A stretch of DNA of 53,743 nucleotides. It comes from Mesoaciditoga lauensis cd-1655R = DSM 25116. GTDB taxonomy: Bacteria > Thermotogota > Thermotogae > Mesoaciditogales > Mesoaciditogaceae. The translations under genes and the position numbers were made by a program. The stretch is taken from positions 1-53,743 of the forward strand of contig NZ_JQJI01000014.1 of NCBI RefSeq assembly GCF_000745455.1, read 5' to 3'. Below the pieces are notes generated by a model. The model was not told the origin of the DNA, did not search any database, and saw nothing but the letters and a program-made list of their open reading frames with translations. Of this stretch, positions 41,118 through 50,842 are shown one piece after another; position 1 is the first letter of the stretch, and every line of letters starts with the position of its first letter.

Positions 41118-41456
41118 GTGAACAAAAGAAAACATGCATTGAATGTGAGAAAAGACGATACCGTTGTCGTTTTGAGCGGTAAAGATAAAGGAAAACGTGG
41201 AAAGGTGTTAAGAGTCCTTCCAAATGAAAACAAAGTTGTGGTTCAAAACGTTCACATGATGAAAAAACACCAGAGACCGACGGCTACAGTTAGGGAGGGT
41301 GGAATAATAGAAAGAGAAGCTCCCATATACGCATCAAAAGTCCAAGTTATTTGCCCAAATTGTGGAAATCCCACGAGGATTGGTCATAAAGTCGTCGAGG
41401 GCGGCAAAATAGTTAGGTATTGCAAGAAGTGCAACGAGATCATCGACAAGGAATGA
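41118..41456 (+). CDS. rplX: 50S ribosomal protein L24
   Basis: L24 is an early assembly protein near the tunnel exit. The KOW motif is [19 protein letters not shown]. The C-terminal half has CPNC and CKKC, which can hold a zinc ion, as in many thermophiles. GTG 41118 (112 residues) has GAGGTGAG at good spacing; the GTG at 41109 lies within that site. Confidence 0.95.
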   Translation: MNKRKHALNVRKDDTVVVLSGKDKGKRGKVLRVLPNENKVVVQNVHMMKKHQRPTATVREGGIIEREAPIYASKVQVICPNCGNPTRIGHKVVEGGKIVRYCKKCNEIIDKE

Positions 41457-41482
41457 TCTCTGTGAAAGGAGGAAGGTTTTGA

Positions 41483-42031
41483 ATGTCCGTAGCTCTTAAA
41501 GAAATTTATGACCGCGAAGTCGTCCCAGCACTCATGAAAGAGTTCGGTTACAAGAACAAGTTGGCCGTTCCTAGACTTCTTAAAATCATCATAAACATGG
41601 GAATTGGAGACGAAGCGAGAAACCCAGCGATTGTAGAAAAGCATGCTCAGGAGCTTACAATGATAGCGGGTCAAAAAGCAGTTGTTACGCATGCAAAAAA
41701 GAGTATATCCAACTTTAAAATAAGAAAAGGTATGCCAGTAGGCGCAAAGGTTACGTTAAGAGGAGAGAGAATGTACAATTTCCTCTATAAATTGGTCAAC
41801 ATCTCCCTTCCGAAAGTTCGTGACTTTAGAGGAACAAATCCAAACGCGTTTGATGGCAGAGGAAATTACGCTCTTGGAATTACAGAACAGCTTATATTCT
41901 CCGAAATATCTCCTGAGGAAGTTACAAGAACTCAGGGAATGGATATCATTATAGTAACAAGCGCCAAGACCGATCGGGAAGCGAGGGCACTTTTAGAAAA
42001 ATTGGGTATGCCCTTCCGGAGAAATGCTTAA
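41483..42031 (+). CDS. rplE: 50S ribosomal protein L5
   Basis: L5 binds 5S rRNA and forms bridges to the 30S head. The 182-residue chain has [41 protein letters not shown] and [15 protein letters not shown], all conserved. AAAGGAGG precedes the ATG. Its last bases overlap the region before rpsN, whose start is 14 bases after the stop. Confidence 0.97.
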   Translation: MSVALKEIYDREVVPALMKEFGYKNKLAVPRLLKIIINMGIGDEARNPAIVEKHAQELTMIAGQKAVVTHAKKSISNFKIRKGMPVGAKVTLRGERMYNFLYKLVNISLPKVRDFRGTNPNAFDGRGNYALGITEQLIFSEISPEEVTRTQGMDIIIVTSAKTDREARALLEKLGMPFRRNA

Positions 42032-42044
42032 AGGGAGTGATGAG

Positions 42045-42230
42045 ATGGCACGAAAAGCTCTTATAAATAAGAACAAAAAAGAACCTAAATATAAAACGAG
42101 AAAGTACACAAGATGTAAAATATGTGGGAGACCACATTCCGTTTACAATGAATTTGGAATTTGTAGAGTTTGCCTCAGAGAAATGGCACTTGAAGGCAAA
42201 CTGCCTGGCGTCAGAAAAGCCAGTTGGTGA
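42045..42230 (+). CDS. rpsN: 30S ribosomal protein S14, zinc (type Z) form
   Basis: S14 is in the 30S head. This is the short zinc-binding form: 61 residues from ATG 42045 with GGGAGTGAT upstream. It has RCKICGRP and [12 protein letters not shown], so four cysteines can bind zinc. An ATG at 42024 inside rplE would add seven residues unlike the family. Confidence 0.95.
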   Translation: MARKALINKNKKEPKYKTRKYTRCKICGRPHSVYNEFGICRVCLREMALEGKLPGVRKASW

Positions 42231-42244
42231 GGTGGTGAAATAAG

Positions 42245-42658
42245 ATGTACAGTGATACCATAGCTGATATGCTTACAAGAATAAGAAATGCCAATTTGGC
42301 ATTCAAAGATGAGGTGGATGTACCTGCTTCAAATTTGAAGAAAGCCATACTTGACATCCTTAAAAAAGAAGGATTCATAAAAGATTACAGATACATCGAA
42401 GATGGTAAGCAAGGAATATTGAAAATCTACATGAAATACCATGGTAAGAAGAGATCAAAATTGAGAACGATAAATTCCATCGTTAGAGTTTCCCATGCAG
42501 GTAGACGTGTTTACGTTTCAAAAGACAAAATTCCAACGGTTAACAGCGGATTAGGGATTGCCATTTTGACAACTTCTAACCCAGAAAAGCCCGTTGTTAC
42601 AGACAAAGAAGCGAGAGCCCTTGGCATTGGCGGAGAGCTCATTGCGTACGTTTGGTAA
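42245..42658 (+). CDS. rpsH: 30S ribosomal protein S8
   Basis: S8 binds the central domain of 16S rRNA; in E. coli it also represses the spc operon. The 137 residues begin [20 protein letters not shown]. The [12 protein letters not shown] segment holds the rRNA contact region, and the end (GELIAYVW) is typical. AGGTGGTGA precedes the ATG. Confidence 0.97.
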   Translation: MYSDTIADMLTRIRNANLAFKDEVDVPASNLKKAILDILKKEGFIKDYRYIEDGKQGILKIYMKYHGKKRSKLRTINSIVRVSHAGRRVYVSKDKIPTVNSGLGIAILTTSNPEKPVVTDKEARALGIGGELIAYVW

Positions 42659-42673
42659 GTGGAGGTGCAGTGA

Positions 42674-43228
42674 ATGTCTCGTCTTATAAAGAAACCGATT
42701 GTCGTACCAAACGGTGTTGATGTTAAGATAGAACCCAACAAAGTGACCGTTAAAGGACCGTTGGGTGAGTTTTCCATGGATTACACTTACGTGAAATTCA
42801 GAATGGACGGAAATCAGATATGGGTAGAAGAGAACAAGGATGTGAATCTTCCGCCAAGATTGATGAAAAAGGCAAAAGCCTTCCTGGGTACAAGATGGTC
42901 TTTGCTGAGAAACATGATCGTAGGTGTTTCAGAAGGTTTTAAGAAGGAACTCGAAATCCAGGGGGTTGGATACAGAGCGCAGATGCAAGGAAATACGCTT
43001 GTTCTTACGTTGGGATATTCTCACCCCATCAAAATTGAACCTCCTGAAGGCATCACGATAGAAGTTCCACGCCCTTCATTGGTAGTTGTGAAAGGTGCAA
43101 GCAAGGAACTCGTTGGGCAAGTAGCCGCAAACATACGCAAGACACGCGAACCGATGCCATTTGCAAGAGGGAAAGGTGTCAGGTATGTTGGCGAATATGT
43201 TATAACCAAAGAAGTTAAGAAAGCTTAA
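42674..43228 (+). CDS. rplF: 50S ribosomal protein L6
   Basis: L6 lies next to the sarcin-ricin loop and the factor-binding site. The 184-residue chain has the two L6 repeats. The first contains [12 protein letters not shown], and the second contains [14 protein letters not shown] and [24 protein letters not shown] is at normal distance from the ATG. It comes before rplR as in most bacteria. Confidence 0.97.
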   Translation: MSRLIKKPIVVPNGVDVKIEPNKVTVKGPLGEFSMDYTYVKFRMDGNQIWVEENKDVNLPPRLMKKAKAFLGTRWSLLRNMIVGVSEGFKKELEIQGVGYRAQMQGNTLVLTLGYSHPIKIEPPEGITIEVPRPSLVVVKGASKELVGQVAANIRKTREPMPFARGKGVRYVGEYVITKEVKKA

Positions 43229-43242
43229 GGGAGGTAAGAGTC

Positions 43243-43614
43243 GTGCTCAAGCCTTTTGATAGAAAAGCCAAAAGATTGAAAAGACATTTGGCTATCAGAA
43301 GAAGAATATCCGGCACAGCCACGGCGCCAAGATTGGCGGTGTTTGTGAGCGGAAAACATGCTTACGCTCAGATCATAGACGACGAACATTCTAGAACGCT
43401 CGTGAGCGCTTCCACAACCGAAAGAGAAATAAAGGAAGCACTGAAGGGTAAAACGTGGAACAAAGCGGCAGCTCGTCACATCGGCAAGGAAATTGGGAAA
43501 CGTGCTATCGAAATGGGAATAACCAAGGTCGTTTTCGATAGAGGCGGATTTCTTTATCATGGAAGAATAAAAGAAATAGCCGATGGCGCTCGTGAGAGCG
43601 GTCTGAAATTCTAA
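43243..43614 (+). CDS. rplR: 50S ribosomal protein L18
   Basis: L18 binds 5S rRNA with L5. The 123 residues have a basic N-terminus (KAKRLKRHLAIRRRISGTA), APRLAVFVSGKHAYAQIIDD and the end region FDRGGFLYHGRIKEIADGARE. The start codon is GTG 43243 after GGGAGG. It ends 12 bp before rpsE. Confidence 0.96.
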   Translation: MLKPFDRKAKRLKRHLAIRRRISGTATAPRLAVFVSGKHAYAQIIDDEHSRTLVSASTTEREIKEALKGKTWNKAAARHIGKEIGKRAIEMGITKVVFDRGGFLYHGRIKEIADGARESGLKF

Positions 43615-43626
43615 GGAGGTAAGTCG

Positions 43627-44211
43627 ATGCCAGAAAATAGAAATTTTAACAAACCGGATCAAAAAAAGAACTTTAGAAAGCAATCACGCCAGCCTCAAGT
43701 TCAAGATGAATTCGAAGAAAGCGTAGTTGAAATTAGAAGAGTTGTAAAAGTTGTTAAAGGTGGAAAGAATTTGAGTTTCAGAGCCATTGTTGTTGTTGGA
43801 AACAGAAAGGGTAAGGTTGGACTTGGCGTGGCAAGTGCGAGAGAAGTCGTGCCTGCCATCAGAAAAGCTTCCAACCTGGCAAGACGCAACTTGATAGATG
43901 TTTCCGTCTTGAACGACACCATTCCTCATGAAATTCTTGTAAAATACGATGCGGCAAAGATGCTCATCAAACCAGCTGCACCAGGTACTGGTATAATATC
44001 CAGCACGACCGTTAGGCCCGCCTTTGAATTTGCTGGGATAAAGAACGTGTTGTGCAAATCTCTTGGTTCAGCTAACTCTTTGACCATGCTAAGGGCTGTT
44101 TTTAAAGCTTTTGAAGAGATCAAACCACCGGAATATTATGCCAAGCTTAGAGGAATCAGTTTGAAGCAACTCTTTCACGGTGACGTTGTAGAAGGAGCTG
44201 AGAAAGAATGA
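43627..44211 (+). CDS. rpsE: 30S ribosomal protein S5
   Basis: S5 sits at the mRNA entry and affects decoding accuracy. The 194-residue protein has an N-terminal Asn/Gln/Lys-rich extension of about 30 residues. It is followed by [23 protein letters not shown] (quoted in part of the conserved S5 domain) and the C-terminal [20 protein letters not shown]. The stop overlaps the rpmD start. Confidence 0.96.
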   Translation: MPENRNFNKPDQKKNFRKQSRQPQVQDEFEESVVEIRRVVKVVKGGKNLSFRAIVVVGNRKGKVGLGVASAREVVPAIRKASNLARRNLIDVSVLNDTIPHEILVKYDAAKMLIKPAAPGTGIISSTTVRPAFEFAGIKNVLCKSLGSANSLTMLRAVFKAFEEIKPPEYYAKLRGISLKQLFHGDVVEGAEKE

Positions 44212-44387
44212 AACTGAGAATCGAACTTGTCAAGAGCCCCATAGGATTCAAATACGATCAAAGAAGGACAGTTAAAGCGTTGGGACTTCGGAAAATGCAC
44301 AGTGTCGTTGAAGTTGAAGACACGCCGCAGATCCGTGGAATGATATTCAAAATTTCACATTTGCTCAAAGTTGAAGAAAGCAAGTAA
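44208..44387 (+). CDS. rpmD: 50S ribosomal protein L30
   Basis: This is a short gene of 59 codons that is easily missed by length cut-offs. The product starts [20 protein letters not shown] and continues [20 protein letters not shown], the typical L30 ferredoxin-like fold. ATG 44208 overlaps the rpsE stop (ATGA). It ends 12 bp before rplO, in the standard rpsE-rpmD-rplO order. Confidence 0.96.
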   Translation: MKLRIELVKSPIGFKYDQRRTVKALGLRKMHSVVEVEDTPQIRGMIFKISHLLKVEESK

Positions 44388-44399
44388 GGAGGATTCCCT

Positions 44400-44843
44400 A
44401 TGGATCTAAATGAAATAATACCAACCCCAGGTTCAAGAAAAAAGAAAAAGGTTCTTGGAAGAGGCAGAAGTTCTGGTCATGGGAAGACGGCTACCCGCGG
44501 TACAAAGGGTCAAGGATCCAGGAAAAGCGGAAACGTCAGACCAGGATTTGAAGGCGGACAGATGCCGATATACAGGCGTTTGCCAAAACGTGGATTCAAA
44601 AATTTCAATCAGAAAATATACGCATCTGTCAACGTTGGAAGATTGAACGACATGTTTGAAGAAAATGAAGAAGTTTCTCCAGAAGCTTTGATAAAAAAAG
44701 GAATCATCAAAAAAATAGAGGACGGGGTAAAAATTCTTGGGGATGGAACCATAACTAAGCCACTTGTCGTTAAAGCACATGCCTTTAGTGCTGTAGCGAA
44801 AGAGAAGATAGAGGCGGCGGGTGGAAAGACAGAGGTGATATAA
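44400..44843 (+). CDS. rplO: 50S ribosomal protein L15
   Basis: L15 is a late assembly protein of the large subunit. The 147 residues have the Gly/Arg/Lys-rich extension [20 protein letters not shown] and [17 protein letters not shown], both conserved. AAGGAGGA precedes the ATG. It ends two bases before the GTG start of secY, so SecY synthesis is probably coupled to it. Confidence 0.97.
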   Translation: MDLNEIIPTPGSRKKKKVLGRGRSSGHGKTATRGTKGQGSRKSGNVRPGFEGGQMPIYRRLPKRGFKNFNQKIYASVNVGRLNDMFEENEEVSPEALIKKGIIKKIEDGVKILGDGTITKPLVVKAHAFSAVAKEKIEAAGGKTEVI

Positions 44844-44845
44844 AA

Positions 44846-46147
44846 GTGTGGAATGCACTCAAAAATTCCTTCAAAATCCCGGAATTAAGAAGTAGAATAA
44901 TTTTCACCTTCGCCATGTTAGCAGTTTTTAGATTGGGGATATACATTCCGGTTCCAGGAATAAACCTTCATCAGTGGTCTAACTTCTTTGAAGGGATCAC
45001 CAGAGGGACAGGTGGAGGGCTTTTCACACTTTTCAATGCCTTTGCCGGTGGCGCAGTGAAGAAAATGTCCATTTTCACCATGAGTGTTACACCTTATATA
45101 AACGCTTCCATCATACTTCAACTTCTTATGGCTGTTATGCCTTCGCTGAAAGAATTGGCGAAAGAAGGAGAACATGGAAGGCAGAAGATAGAAAGATACA
45201 CAAGGGAACTCACCCTTGTTTTGGCCGTGTTACAAGGATTGATCATGTCTGTCTTTATAGCAGTTGGAAATCCGGCTTTCATAACTCCTGGAATGAACAG
45301 GATCACCTTTATCATCCTTTCAACCACAAGTATGATAGCGGGGAGTATGTTCCTGCTTTGGCTTGGTGAAAGAATAACGGATAAAGGTATTGGAAACGGT
45401 ATATCCGTTTTGATCTTTGCCGGAGTTGTTGCGACTTATCCTTACTACATAGGCAGAATGGTAATATCCAACATTGGAATCGTTGCCTGGGTGTTATTCG
45501 CTTTGATATTCGTGGCAACGGTAATCGGATTGATTTACATAATGCAAGGTGAAAGAAGAATAATGGTTCAATACGCAAAAAGAGTCGTCGGAAGGAAAAT
45601 GTATGGTGGACAGTCCACTTACATACCGATAAAGGTAAACCAGGGTGGAGTTATTCCTATCATATTCGCGGTTGCAATAGTTATGATACCTGCCATGATC
45701 GCACAATTCGCCAAGAATTACACTCTTGAACAGATATTCGGATTTAACTCCGTCTTGTACATACTCACGTACGCTTTGCTGGTCTTCTTCTTCACCTATT
45801 TTTACAGCGCATTGACCTTTGATGTTCATGAGGTTTCCGATAACATCAAAGAATACGGCGGATTTATTCCTGGCATTAGACCTGGTAGGCCAACGGAAAA
45901 TTACCTTTCGAAGGTTTTAACAAGAGTGACGTTTGTTGGAGCTTTAGCATTGGTTGCCATCGCACTTTTGCCGAACTTGACATCTGTTGTTGTTGGAGTA
46001 TCGAGTGCGCAGTACATAGTCGGTGGCGTTGGAATGATGATTGCCGTTGGAGTTGCGCTTGACGTTGTTCAACAGATGGAAGCTCACCTCATAATGAGGC
46101 ATTACGAAGGATTCATCAAAAAAGGAAGGTTAAAGGGACGAATGTGA
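44846..46147 (+). CDS. secY: Protein translocase subunit SecY
   Basis: SecY is the main channel of the Sec translocon, with ten membrane helices (433 residues). The plug and first helices include FRLGIYIPVPGIN. The cytosolic loop has YAKRVVGRKMYGGQSTYIPIK (RNA/ribosome- and SecA-facing side), and the NIKEYGGFIPGIRPG segment is conserved. The GTG start follows AGAGGTGAT. The stop overlaps the adk region. Confidence 0.97.
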   Translation: MWNALKNSFKIPELRSRIIFTFAMLAVFRLGIYIPVPGINLHQWSNFFEGITRGTGGGLFTLFNAFAGGAVKKMSIFTMSVTPYINASIILQLLMAVMPSLKELAKEGEHGRQKIERYTRELTLVLAVLQGLIMSVFIAVGNPAFITPGMNRITFIILSTTSMIAGSMFLLWLGERITDKGIGNGISVLIFAGVVATYPYYIGRMVISNIGIVAWVLFALIFVATVIGLIYIMQGERRIMVQYAKRVVGRKMYGGQSTYIPIKVNQGGVIPIIFAVAIVMIPAMIAQFAKNYTLEQIFGFNSVLYILTYALLVFFFTYFYSALTFDVHEVSDNIKEYGGFIPGIRPGRPTENYLSKVLTRVTFVGALALVAIALLPNLTSVVVGVSSAQYIVGGVGMMIAVGVALDVVQQMEAHLIMRHYEGFIKKGRLKGRM

Positions 46148-46797
46148 TGAATATAGTAATGATGGGCCCTCCAGGGGCAGGCAAAGGTACACAGGCAAAA
46201 TTTCTATCAAAAGAATTCGGCATTCCCCACATTTCAACTGGAGATATGCTGAGAGAGGAAATATCAGCCGGAACGCCGTTAGGCAAGAAAGTTGAAGAAA
46301 TCCTCAAGAGTGGTAAGCTTGTTGAAGATAAGTTGATGATAGATATAATAAGAGAAAGGCTGTCGAAGAAAGACGTGGAAAAAGGATTTATCCTTGATGG
46401 ATTTCCCAGAACCCTTTCTCAAGCAGAAGCGTTGGATGAGTTGTTGGAATCGCTTCACAAGCGTGTGGAATACTCTATATACGTTGAAGTACCTGAGAAA
46501 GTTATAGTGGAAAGGCTATCTGCAAGACGTGTATGCCCTAAGTGTGGGCGCATATACAACATGATATCCAATCCTCCAAAACACGACGAAATATGTGATG
46601 TATGTGGCGTTAAACTCATCACACGAGATGATGATAAGCCAGAAACTGTAAGAGAGCGATATAAAATATACACGGAAATGACCGAACCTGTAATCAATTA
46701 TTATCGCAAACGAAACGTTCTTTTTACAGTAGATGGTACTCTTGATGTGGAAAAAGTTAAAGAAATGTTGTTGAATATAGTGGGTGGCACTAAATAA
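46147..46797 (+). CDS. adk: Adenylate kinase, zinc-lid form
   Basis: This enzyme interconverts ATP + AMP and 2 ADP. The 216 residues have the P-loop GPPGAGKGT (7-15), the AMP-binding STGDMLR and DGFPRT. The LID domain carries four cysteines (Cys130, 133, 150, 153) that bind zinc, as in many Gram-positive and thermophilic enzymes. ATG 46147 is preferred over the GTG one codon earlier. The stop shares a base with the map start. Confidence 0.97.
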   Translation: MNIVMMGPPGAGKGTQAKFLSKEFGIPHISTGDMLREEISAGTPLGKKVEEILKSGKLVEDKLMIDIIRERLSKKDVEKGFILDGFPRTLSQAEALDELLESLHKRVEYSIYVEVPEKVIVERLSARRVCPKCGRIYNMISNPPKHDEICDVCGVKLITRDDDKPETVRERYKIYTEMTEPVINYYRKRNVLFTVDGTLDVEKVKEMLLNIVGGTK

Positions 46798-47561
46798 TGA
46801 TCAGACTTAAAAGTGAACATGAAATAGATGAGATGAGATACCCGAATGCCATTGTAGGAGAGGTTTTAGCTTATATAAAAGAGTACGTTGTTGACGGTGT
46901 TACCACTTACGATCTTGATAGGCTCATCGAAGAATATTTCAAAAAAAGAAATGTTATTCCAGCTTTCAAGGGATATGCAGGCTTTCCCGCGGCTGCCTGT
47001 ATAAGCTTGAATGAGATGGTGGTACATGGTATTCCCTCCAAAAAAGTGGTGGTAAAGAACGGCGATCTTGTCTCCATCGATGTGGGAACCATTCACAATG
47101 GGTGGTATGGAGATGGCGCGCGAACTTACATAGTTGGCGAAGTTGACGAAAAGCGCAAAGAGCTTGTTGAAGTAACCAAGGCATCTTTTTTTGAGGGAAT
47201 AAAGATGTTAAAAGTTGGAAACAGGTTAGGAGACGTTTCTCATGCCATACAGTCCCTTGTTGAATCACATGGATTTTCGGTGATAAGAGACTATGTGGGT
47301 CATGGAATTGGCAGGAATCTTCACGAAGAACCTCAGGTGCCGAATTTTGGCAAAGCCGGCACAGACATACCGTTGCGGAATGGCCTTGTCATAGCCATAG
47401 AACCTATGGTAAGTATGGGCACCTGGAAGGTAAAAGTTTTGGAAGACGGATGGGGAGTTGTAACATTGGATGGTTCACCCAGTGCTCACTATGAAAATAC
47501 CGTAGTCCTTCACAACGGAAAAGTGGAAATTTTAACCATGCCGGAGGGATTGGATGTCTGA
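46797..47561 (+). CDS. map: Methionine aminopeptidase, type I
   Basis: This enzyme removes the initiator methionine from new proteins. The 254-residue pita-bread fold shows the five metal ligands Asp95 (SIDVG), Asp106 (YGDGART), His169 (GHGIG), Glu202 (IEPM) and Glu233 (HYENTV). There is no N-terminal extension, so it is type Ia. Start and stop overlap both neighbours (TAATG with adk; 8 bp with infA), standard spc-alpha linkage. Confidence 0.97.
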   Translation: MIRLKSEHEIDEMRYPNAIVGEVLAYIKEYVVDGVTTYDLDRLIEEYFKKRNVIPAFKGYAGFPAAACISLNEMVVHGIPSKKVVVKNGDLVSIDVGTIHNGWYGDGARTYIVGEVDEKRKELVEVTKASFFEGIKMLKVGNRLGDVSHAIQSLVESHGFSVIRDYVGHGIGRNLHEEPQVPNFGKAGTDIPLRNGLVIAIEPMVSMGTWKVKVLEDGWGVVTLDGSPSAHYENTVVLHNGKVEILTMPEGLDV

Positions 47562-47775
47562 AAAAGATGTTATAAGGATAGAAGGTAGGGTACTGGATTC
47601 TCTTCCCAGCACCATGTTTAAGGTTAAACTGGATAATGGTTTGGAAATTTTGGCTCACATTTCTGGAAAAATGAGACAAAATTTCATAAAAATCGTGCCT
47701 GGTGACAAGGTTGTAGTTGAACTATCTCCTTACGATCTTAAAAAGGGACGTATAGTATATAGAAAAAAGAATTAA
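47554..47775 (+). CDS. infA: Translation initiation factor IF-1
   Basis: IF-1 blocks the A site of the 30S subunit during initiation. The 73-residue OB-fold protein has [37 protein letters not shown] and the end [11 protein letters not shown], all conserved. Start ATG 47554 lies inside map with GGAGGGA before it. Followed by rpmJ as in most bacteria. Confidence 0.96.
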   Translation: MSEKDVIRIEGRVLDSLPSTMFKVKLDNGLEILAHISGKMRQNFIKIVPGDKVVVELSPYDLKKGRIVYRKKN

Positions 47776-47790
47776 AGGAGGTTTTTCAAG

Positions 47791-47907
47791 ATGAAAGTCA
47801 GAGCATCTGTAAAAAAACGCTGTGATGCGTGCAAAATTGTAAGAAGAAATGGTGTGGTAAGGGTTATATGTTCCAAAAACCCAAAGCACAACCAAAGACA
47901 AGGTTAA
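47791..47907 (+). CDS. rpmJ: 50S ribosomal protein L36
   Basis: This is a 38-codon gene too short for most ORF lists. It starts [19 protein letters not shown]; Cys11, Cys14, Cys27 and His33 are the zinc ligands, so this is the zinc-binding (C+) form. AAAGGAGG precedes the ATG at ideal distance. It lies between infA and rpsM, its usual place. Confidence 0.96.
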   Translation: MKVRASVKKRCDACKIVRRNGVVRVICSKNPKHNQRQG

Positions 47908-47926
47908 AGGAGGGATCTGAGAGAAT

Positions 47927-48289
47927 ATGGCTCGTGTTCTTGGTGTGGATTTACCAAATGAAAAGCATGCCTTCGTTGGATTAACCTACCTGTATGGCAT
48001 AGGAAGGACGAGGGCAAAAGAGATCTTGCAAGCGACAGGGATCCCCTTTAACAAGAAGATAAAAGATTTAGACGATAATGAGATCAGAAGCATAACTCAA
48101 TATATAAACTCTCATTACAAAGTTGAAGGTGAACTTAAGCAAGAAGTCCAAAGAAACGTAAAAAGACTTATAGAAATAGGCTCTTACAGAGGACTTAGAC
48201 ATAGACAAGGATTACCAGTTAGAGGTCAAAGAACGAAAACAAATGCGAGGACGAGAAAAGGTCCATCGCACGGTATCAAAGGGAAATAA
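47927..48289 (+). CDS. rpsM: 30S ribosomal protein S13
   Basis: S13 is in the 30S head and contacts the P-site tRNA and the large subunit. The 120 residues have ARVLGVDLPNEKHAFVGLTY, YGIGRTRAKEIL (helix-hairpin-helix) and the basic tail GLRHRQGLPVRGQRTKTNAR. AAAGGAGG precedes the start. First of the alpha-operon ribosomal genes. Confidence 0.97.
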   Translation: MARVLGVDLPNEKHAFVGLTYLYGIGRTRAKEILQATGIPFNKKIKDLDDNEIRSITQYINSHYKVEGELKQEVQRNVKRLIEIGSYRGLRHRQGLPVRGQRTKTNARTRKGPSHGIKGK

Positions 48290-48306
48290 GATGGGAGAGG
48301 TTTTGA

Positions 48307-48708
48307 ATGGCTAAGAACAGTAAGAGTAAAAAAACCAGAAAAAGTAGTAAAAAGAAGATCCATGTGGATTACGGAGTAGCTCATGTTTACTCCACTTTCA
48401 ACAACACGATAATAACCATTTCCGACAAAGATGGAAACGTTTTAACATGGTCTAGCGGTGGTGACACCGGCTTTTCCGGTTCGAAAAAATCCACACCATA
48501 TGCTGCGCAGTTGGCCGCGGATAAAGTGGCTAAAGAAGCGATGAATATGGGTATGAAGAAGATAGATGTGTTGGTTAAAGGACCAGGGCCGGGTCGTGAA
48601 TCGGCAGTGCGTGGGCTTCAAGCGGCAGGGCTGGAAGTTCAAAACATAAAAGACATAACACCCGTTCCGCACAACGGTTGCCGTCCAAAGAAAAGACGAA
48701 GGATGTAA
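48307..48708 (+). CDS. rpsK: 30S ribosomal protein S11
   Basis: S11 forms part of the 30S platform near the E site. The 133-residue chain has a Lys/Ser-rich start, [37 protein letters not shown] and the end [15 protein letters not shown], all typical. The Asn-Gly pair in PHNGCR is the conserved site that forms isoaspartate in E. coli. Confidence 0.97.
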   Translation: MAKNSKSKKTRKSSKKKIHVDYGVAHVYSTFNNTIITISDKDGNVLTWSSGGDTGFSGSKKSTPYAAQLAADKVAKEAMNMGMKKIDVLVKGPGPGRESAVRGLQAAGLEVQNIKDITPVPHNGCRPKKRRRM

Positions 48709-48723
48709 GGAGGTTCTAAAGAT

Positions 48724-49350
48724 ATGGCGAGATACACCGGCTCAGTTTGTAGACTGTGCAGAAGAGAAGGCATGAAGCTTTTCTTAAAAGGCGACAAATG
48801 TTATTCAAGCAAATGTCCCTTTGAAAAGAGACCCTACGCTCCTGGACAGCATGGAAGAGATAGAATGAAAATGACTCATTACGCCAAGCAGTTGAGATCA
48901 AAGCAGGCGATGAAGAGAACGTATGGAATATTTGAAAAACAATTCAGGAAGTACTTTGATAAGGCCATGAGGGCAAAAGGAGTTACCGGAACGGTTCTTG
49001 TCCAACTTGTAGAATCACGTTTGGATAACACCGTTTACAGACTTGGTTTTGCGCTTTCACGTTCCCATGCAAGGCAACTTGTCACACATGGGCATGTTTT
49101 GGTAAATGGAAGAAGAGTTAACATACCTTCATACCTTCTCCGCCCAGGAGATACCATAAAACTTGGTGAAAAAGTGCGTTCTAACACCGACGTTAAGGAG
49201 GCCATTGAAACGGCTTCTTCAAGAAATGCTTTCCCGTGGCTCGACGTGAATTACGACGAGTTCGAAGGAACTTTCGTAAGGTTGCCAGAGAGGGAAGAAG
49301 TAGATCTCACGATAGACGTGCAAGACATCGTCGAGTTGTACTCGAAATGA
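48724..49350 (+). CDS. rpsD: 30S ribosomal protein S4, zinc form
   Basis: S4 starts assembly of the 30S body and represses the alpha operon in E. coli. The 208 residues have an N-terminal zinc-binding set Cys9, Cys12, Cys26 and Cys31, YAPGQHGR, and an S4 RNA-binding domain with RLDNTVYRLGFALSRSHARQ. It lies between rpsK and rpoA, the normal order. Confidence 0.97.
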   Translation: MARYTGSVCRLCRREGMKLFLKGDKCYSSKCPFEKRPYAPGQHGRDRMKMTHYAKQLRSKQAMKRTYGIFEKQFRKYFDKAMRAKGVTGTVLVQLVESRLDNTVYRLGFALSRSHARQLVTHGHVLVNGRRVNIPSYLLRPGDTIKLGEKVRSNTDVKEAIETASSRNAFPWLDVNYDEFEGTFVRLPEREEVDLTIDVQDIVELYSK

Positions 49351-49383
49351 TGATGACGTACGTCTTTCGCGCGAGGTGATTAA

Positions 49384-50421
49384 ATGCTCAATTATGTTAA
49401 ACCTGAGAGGTTCATCATCGAGGAAGAAAAAGAGGAAAGAGGATATCTTTACGCCAGGTATGCCGTTCAGCCTTTGGAACGAGGCTATTCCATAATGCTT
49501 GGAAACTCTTTAAGAAGAGTGCTTTTATCCTCTATTCCCTCCGTTGCCGTTACCAAAGTTAAGATCAAAGACGTTTATCACGAGTACGATACTTTGGTAG
49601 GTGTAAAGGAAGATGTATTGCAGATCCTTTTGAACATCAAACAGCTTCAAATAAAAGCAGTATCCCCTATAAAAGATGAACCAATAACTCTTGTCGCGCA
49701 AAAGAAAGGACCTGGAATACTCAAGGCAAAAGATATAATATGCCCAATGGAAGTAAAGATAGCCAATCCTGAGCTGAAAATAGCGACTTTGAATGAAGAT
49801 GCAGACGTTTACATGGAACTCTTCGCTGAAATAGGGAAGGGATATCTTCCAATCTCCGAAATGGATTTGGGAAACGATATCCAAATACTTCCAATAGATG
49901 GGATATTCAGCCCCGTTGTAAAAGTCAATTTCAGAACGGAAGATTTCAGGGTTGGAAAGAAGACTGACTACGATCGTCTTATCCTGGAAATTTGGACTAA
50001 AAAATCCATAACTCCAAACGAGGCTTTGAAAAAAGCGATTGAAATAATGATAGAACACTTCGATTTCCTTGACAAGAACTTCCCTGGAGAAATTCAAGCT
50101 GTTGAACTTAGCGGAAGTGAAGAAAGTGTCAAGGAAGAAGTAAAAGAAGAAAAAGAAGAAGCAAAAGAAGAATCAGAGCAAAAAGCAGCCAGTGAAGAAA
50201 AAGACAGCGCTTATTCAATCTACGACAAGATGAAAATAGATGAATTGGAATTGTCAGTCAGATCCTTGAATTGTTTGAAACGTGATAAAATAGAGACCGT
50301 TGGGGATCTTCTGCGAAGAACGGAAAAGGATCTCTTGCGGATACGTAACTTTGGAAACAAATCGCTCAAAGAAGTCGATGAGAAATTGAGAGCGTTTGGA
50401 CTAAAACTCAAAGCTGAATGA
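49384..50421 (+). CDS. rpoA: DNA-directed RNA polymerase subunit alpha
   Basis: The alpha dimer is the platform for RNA polymerase assembly; its C-terminal domain contacts promoter UP elements and activators. The N-terminal domain has EPLERGYSIMLGNSLRRVLL-type sequence (residues ~30-50). The C-terminal domain runs from about 278 (IDELELSVRSLNCLKR) to FGNKSLKEVDEKL. The linker (about 242-275) is unusually long and Glu/Lys-rich with repeated KEE units. The length is 345 residues. AGGTGAT precedes the ATG. Confidence 0.97.
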   Translation: MLNYVKPERFIIEEEKEERGYLYARYAVQPLERGYSIMLGNSLRRVLLSSIPSVAVTKVKIKDVYHEYDTLVGVKEDVLQILLNIKQLQIKAVSPIKDEPITLVAQKKGPGILKAKDIICPMEVKIANPELKIATLNEDADVYMELFAEIGKGYLPISEMDLGNDIQILPIDGIFSPVVKVNFRTEDFRVGKKTDYDRLILEIWTKKSITPNEALKKAIEIMIEHFDFLDKNFPGEIQAVELSGSEESVKEEVKEEKEEAKEESEQKAASEEKDSAYSIYDKMKIDELELSVRSLNCLKRDKIETVGDLLRRTEKDLLRIRNFGNKSLKEVDEKLRAFGLKLKAE

Positions 50422-50440
50422 TGGAGAGGAGTTTGATGTT

Positions 50441-50800
50441 ATGAGACATAGAGTAAAACTCAAAAAATTCGGGAGACCGAGTGATCAAAGAAAAGCGCTC
50501 ATGAAAAGCCTTGTAAGAGAACTCTTCATCCACGAAACAATTGTCACCACAACCCAGAAGGCGAAGGCAGCCTCTCAACTGGCAGAAAAAATCATAACAC
50601 ATGCGATGAAGAAAGACCTTTCTGCAAGGAGATATGTTAACACTTTTCTGAACGATCGTAGGTTGACAAACAAAGTTGTGGATGAAATCGCACCTAGATA
50701 CGAAGGAAGAAAAGGTGGTTACACCCGCATCTTGAAATTGCGCAAAAGGCGCGGAGATGGCGCGGAATTAGCCATTTTTCAACTCATAAAAGAAGAGTGA
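50441..50800 (+). CDS. rplQ: 50S ribosomal protein L17
   Basis: L17 is a large-subunit protein near the tunnel exit. The 119 residues start MRHRVKLKKFGRPSDQRKAL and contain RELFIHETIVTTTQKAKAA and the GGYTRILKLRKRRGDGA ending, all conserved. GGAGAGGAG precedes the ATG. It is the last gene of the superoperon and is followed at once by a strong terminator. Confidence 0.97.
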   Translation: MRHRVKLKKFGRPSDQRKALMKSLVRELFIHETIVTTTQKAKAASQLAEKIITHAMKKDLSARRYVNTFLNDRRLTNKVVDEIAPRYEGRKGGYTRILKLRKRRGDGAELAIFQLIKEE

Positions 50801-50810
50801 GGTTTAGATA

Positions 50811-50835
50811 GGCTACCCCTCAGGGGTAGCCTTTT
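50811..50835 (+). terminator. Intrinsic terminator of the ribosomal superoperon
   Basis: GGCTACCCC (50811-50819) and GGGGTAGCC (50823-50831) form a perfect 9-bp stem with a 3-nt loop, followed by TTTT. It lies 10 bp after the rplQ stop and ends a 19.5-kb transcription unit. Confidence 0.92.
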
Positions 50836-50842
50836 ATAGAAA

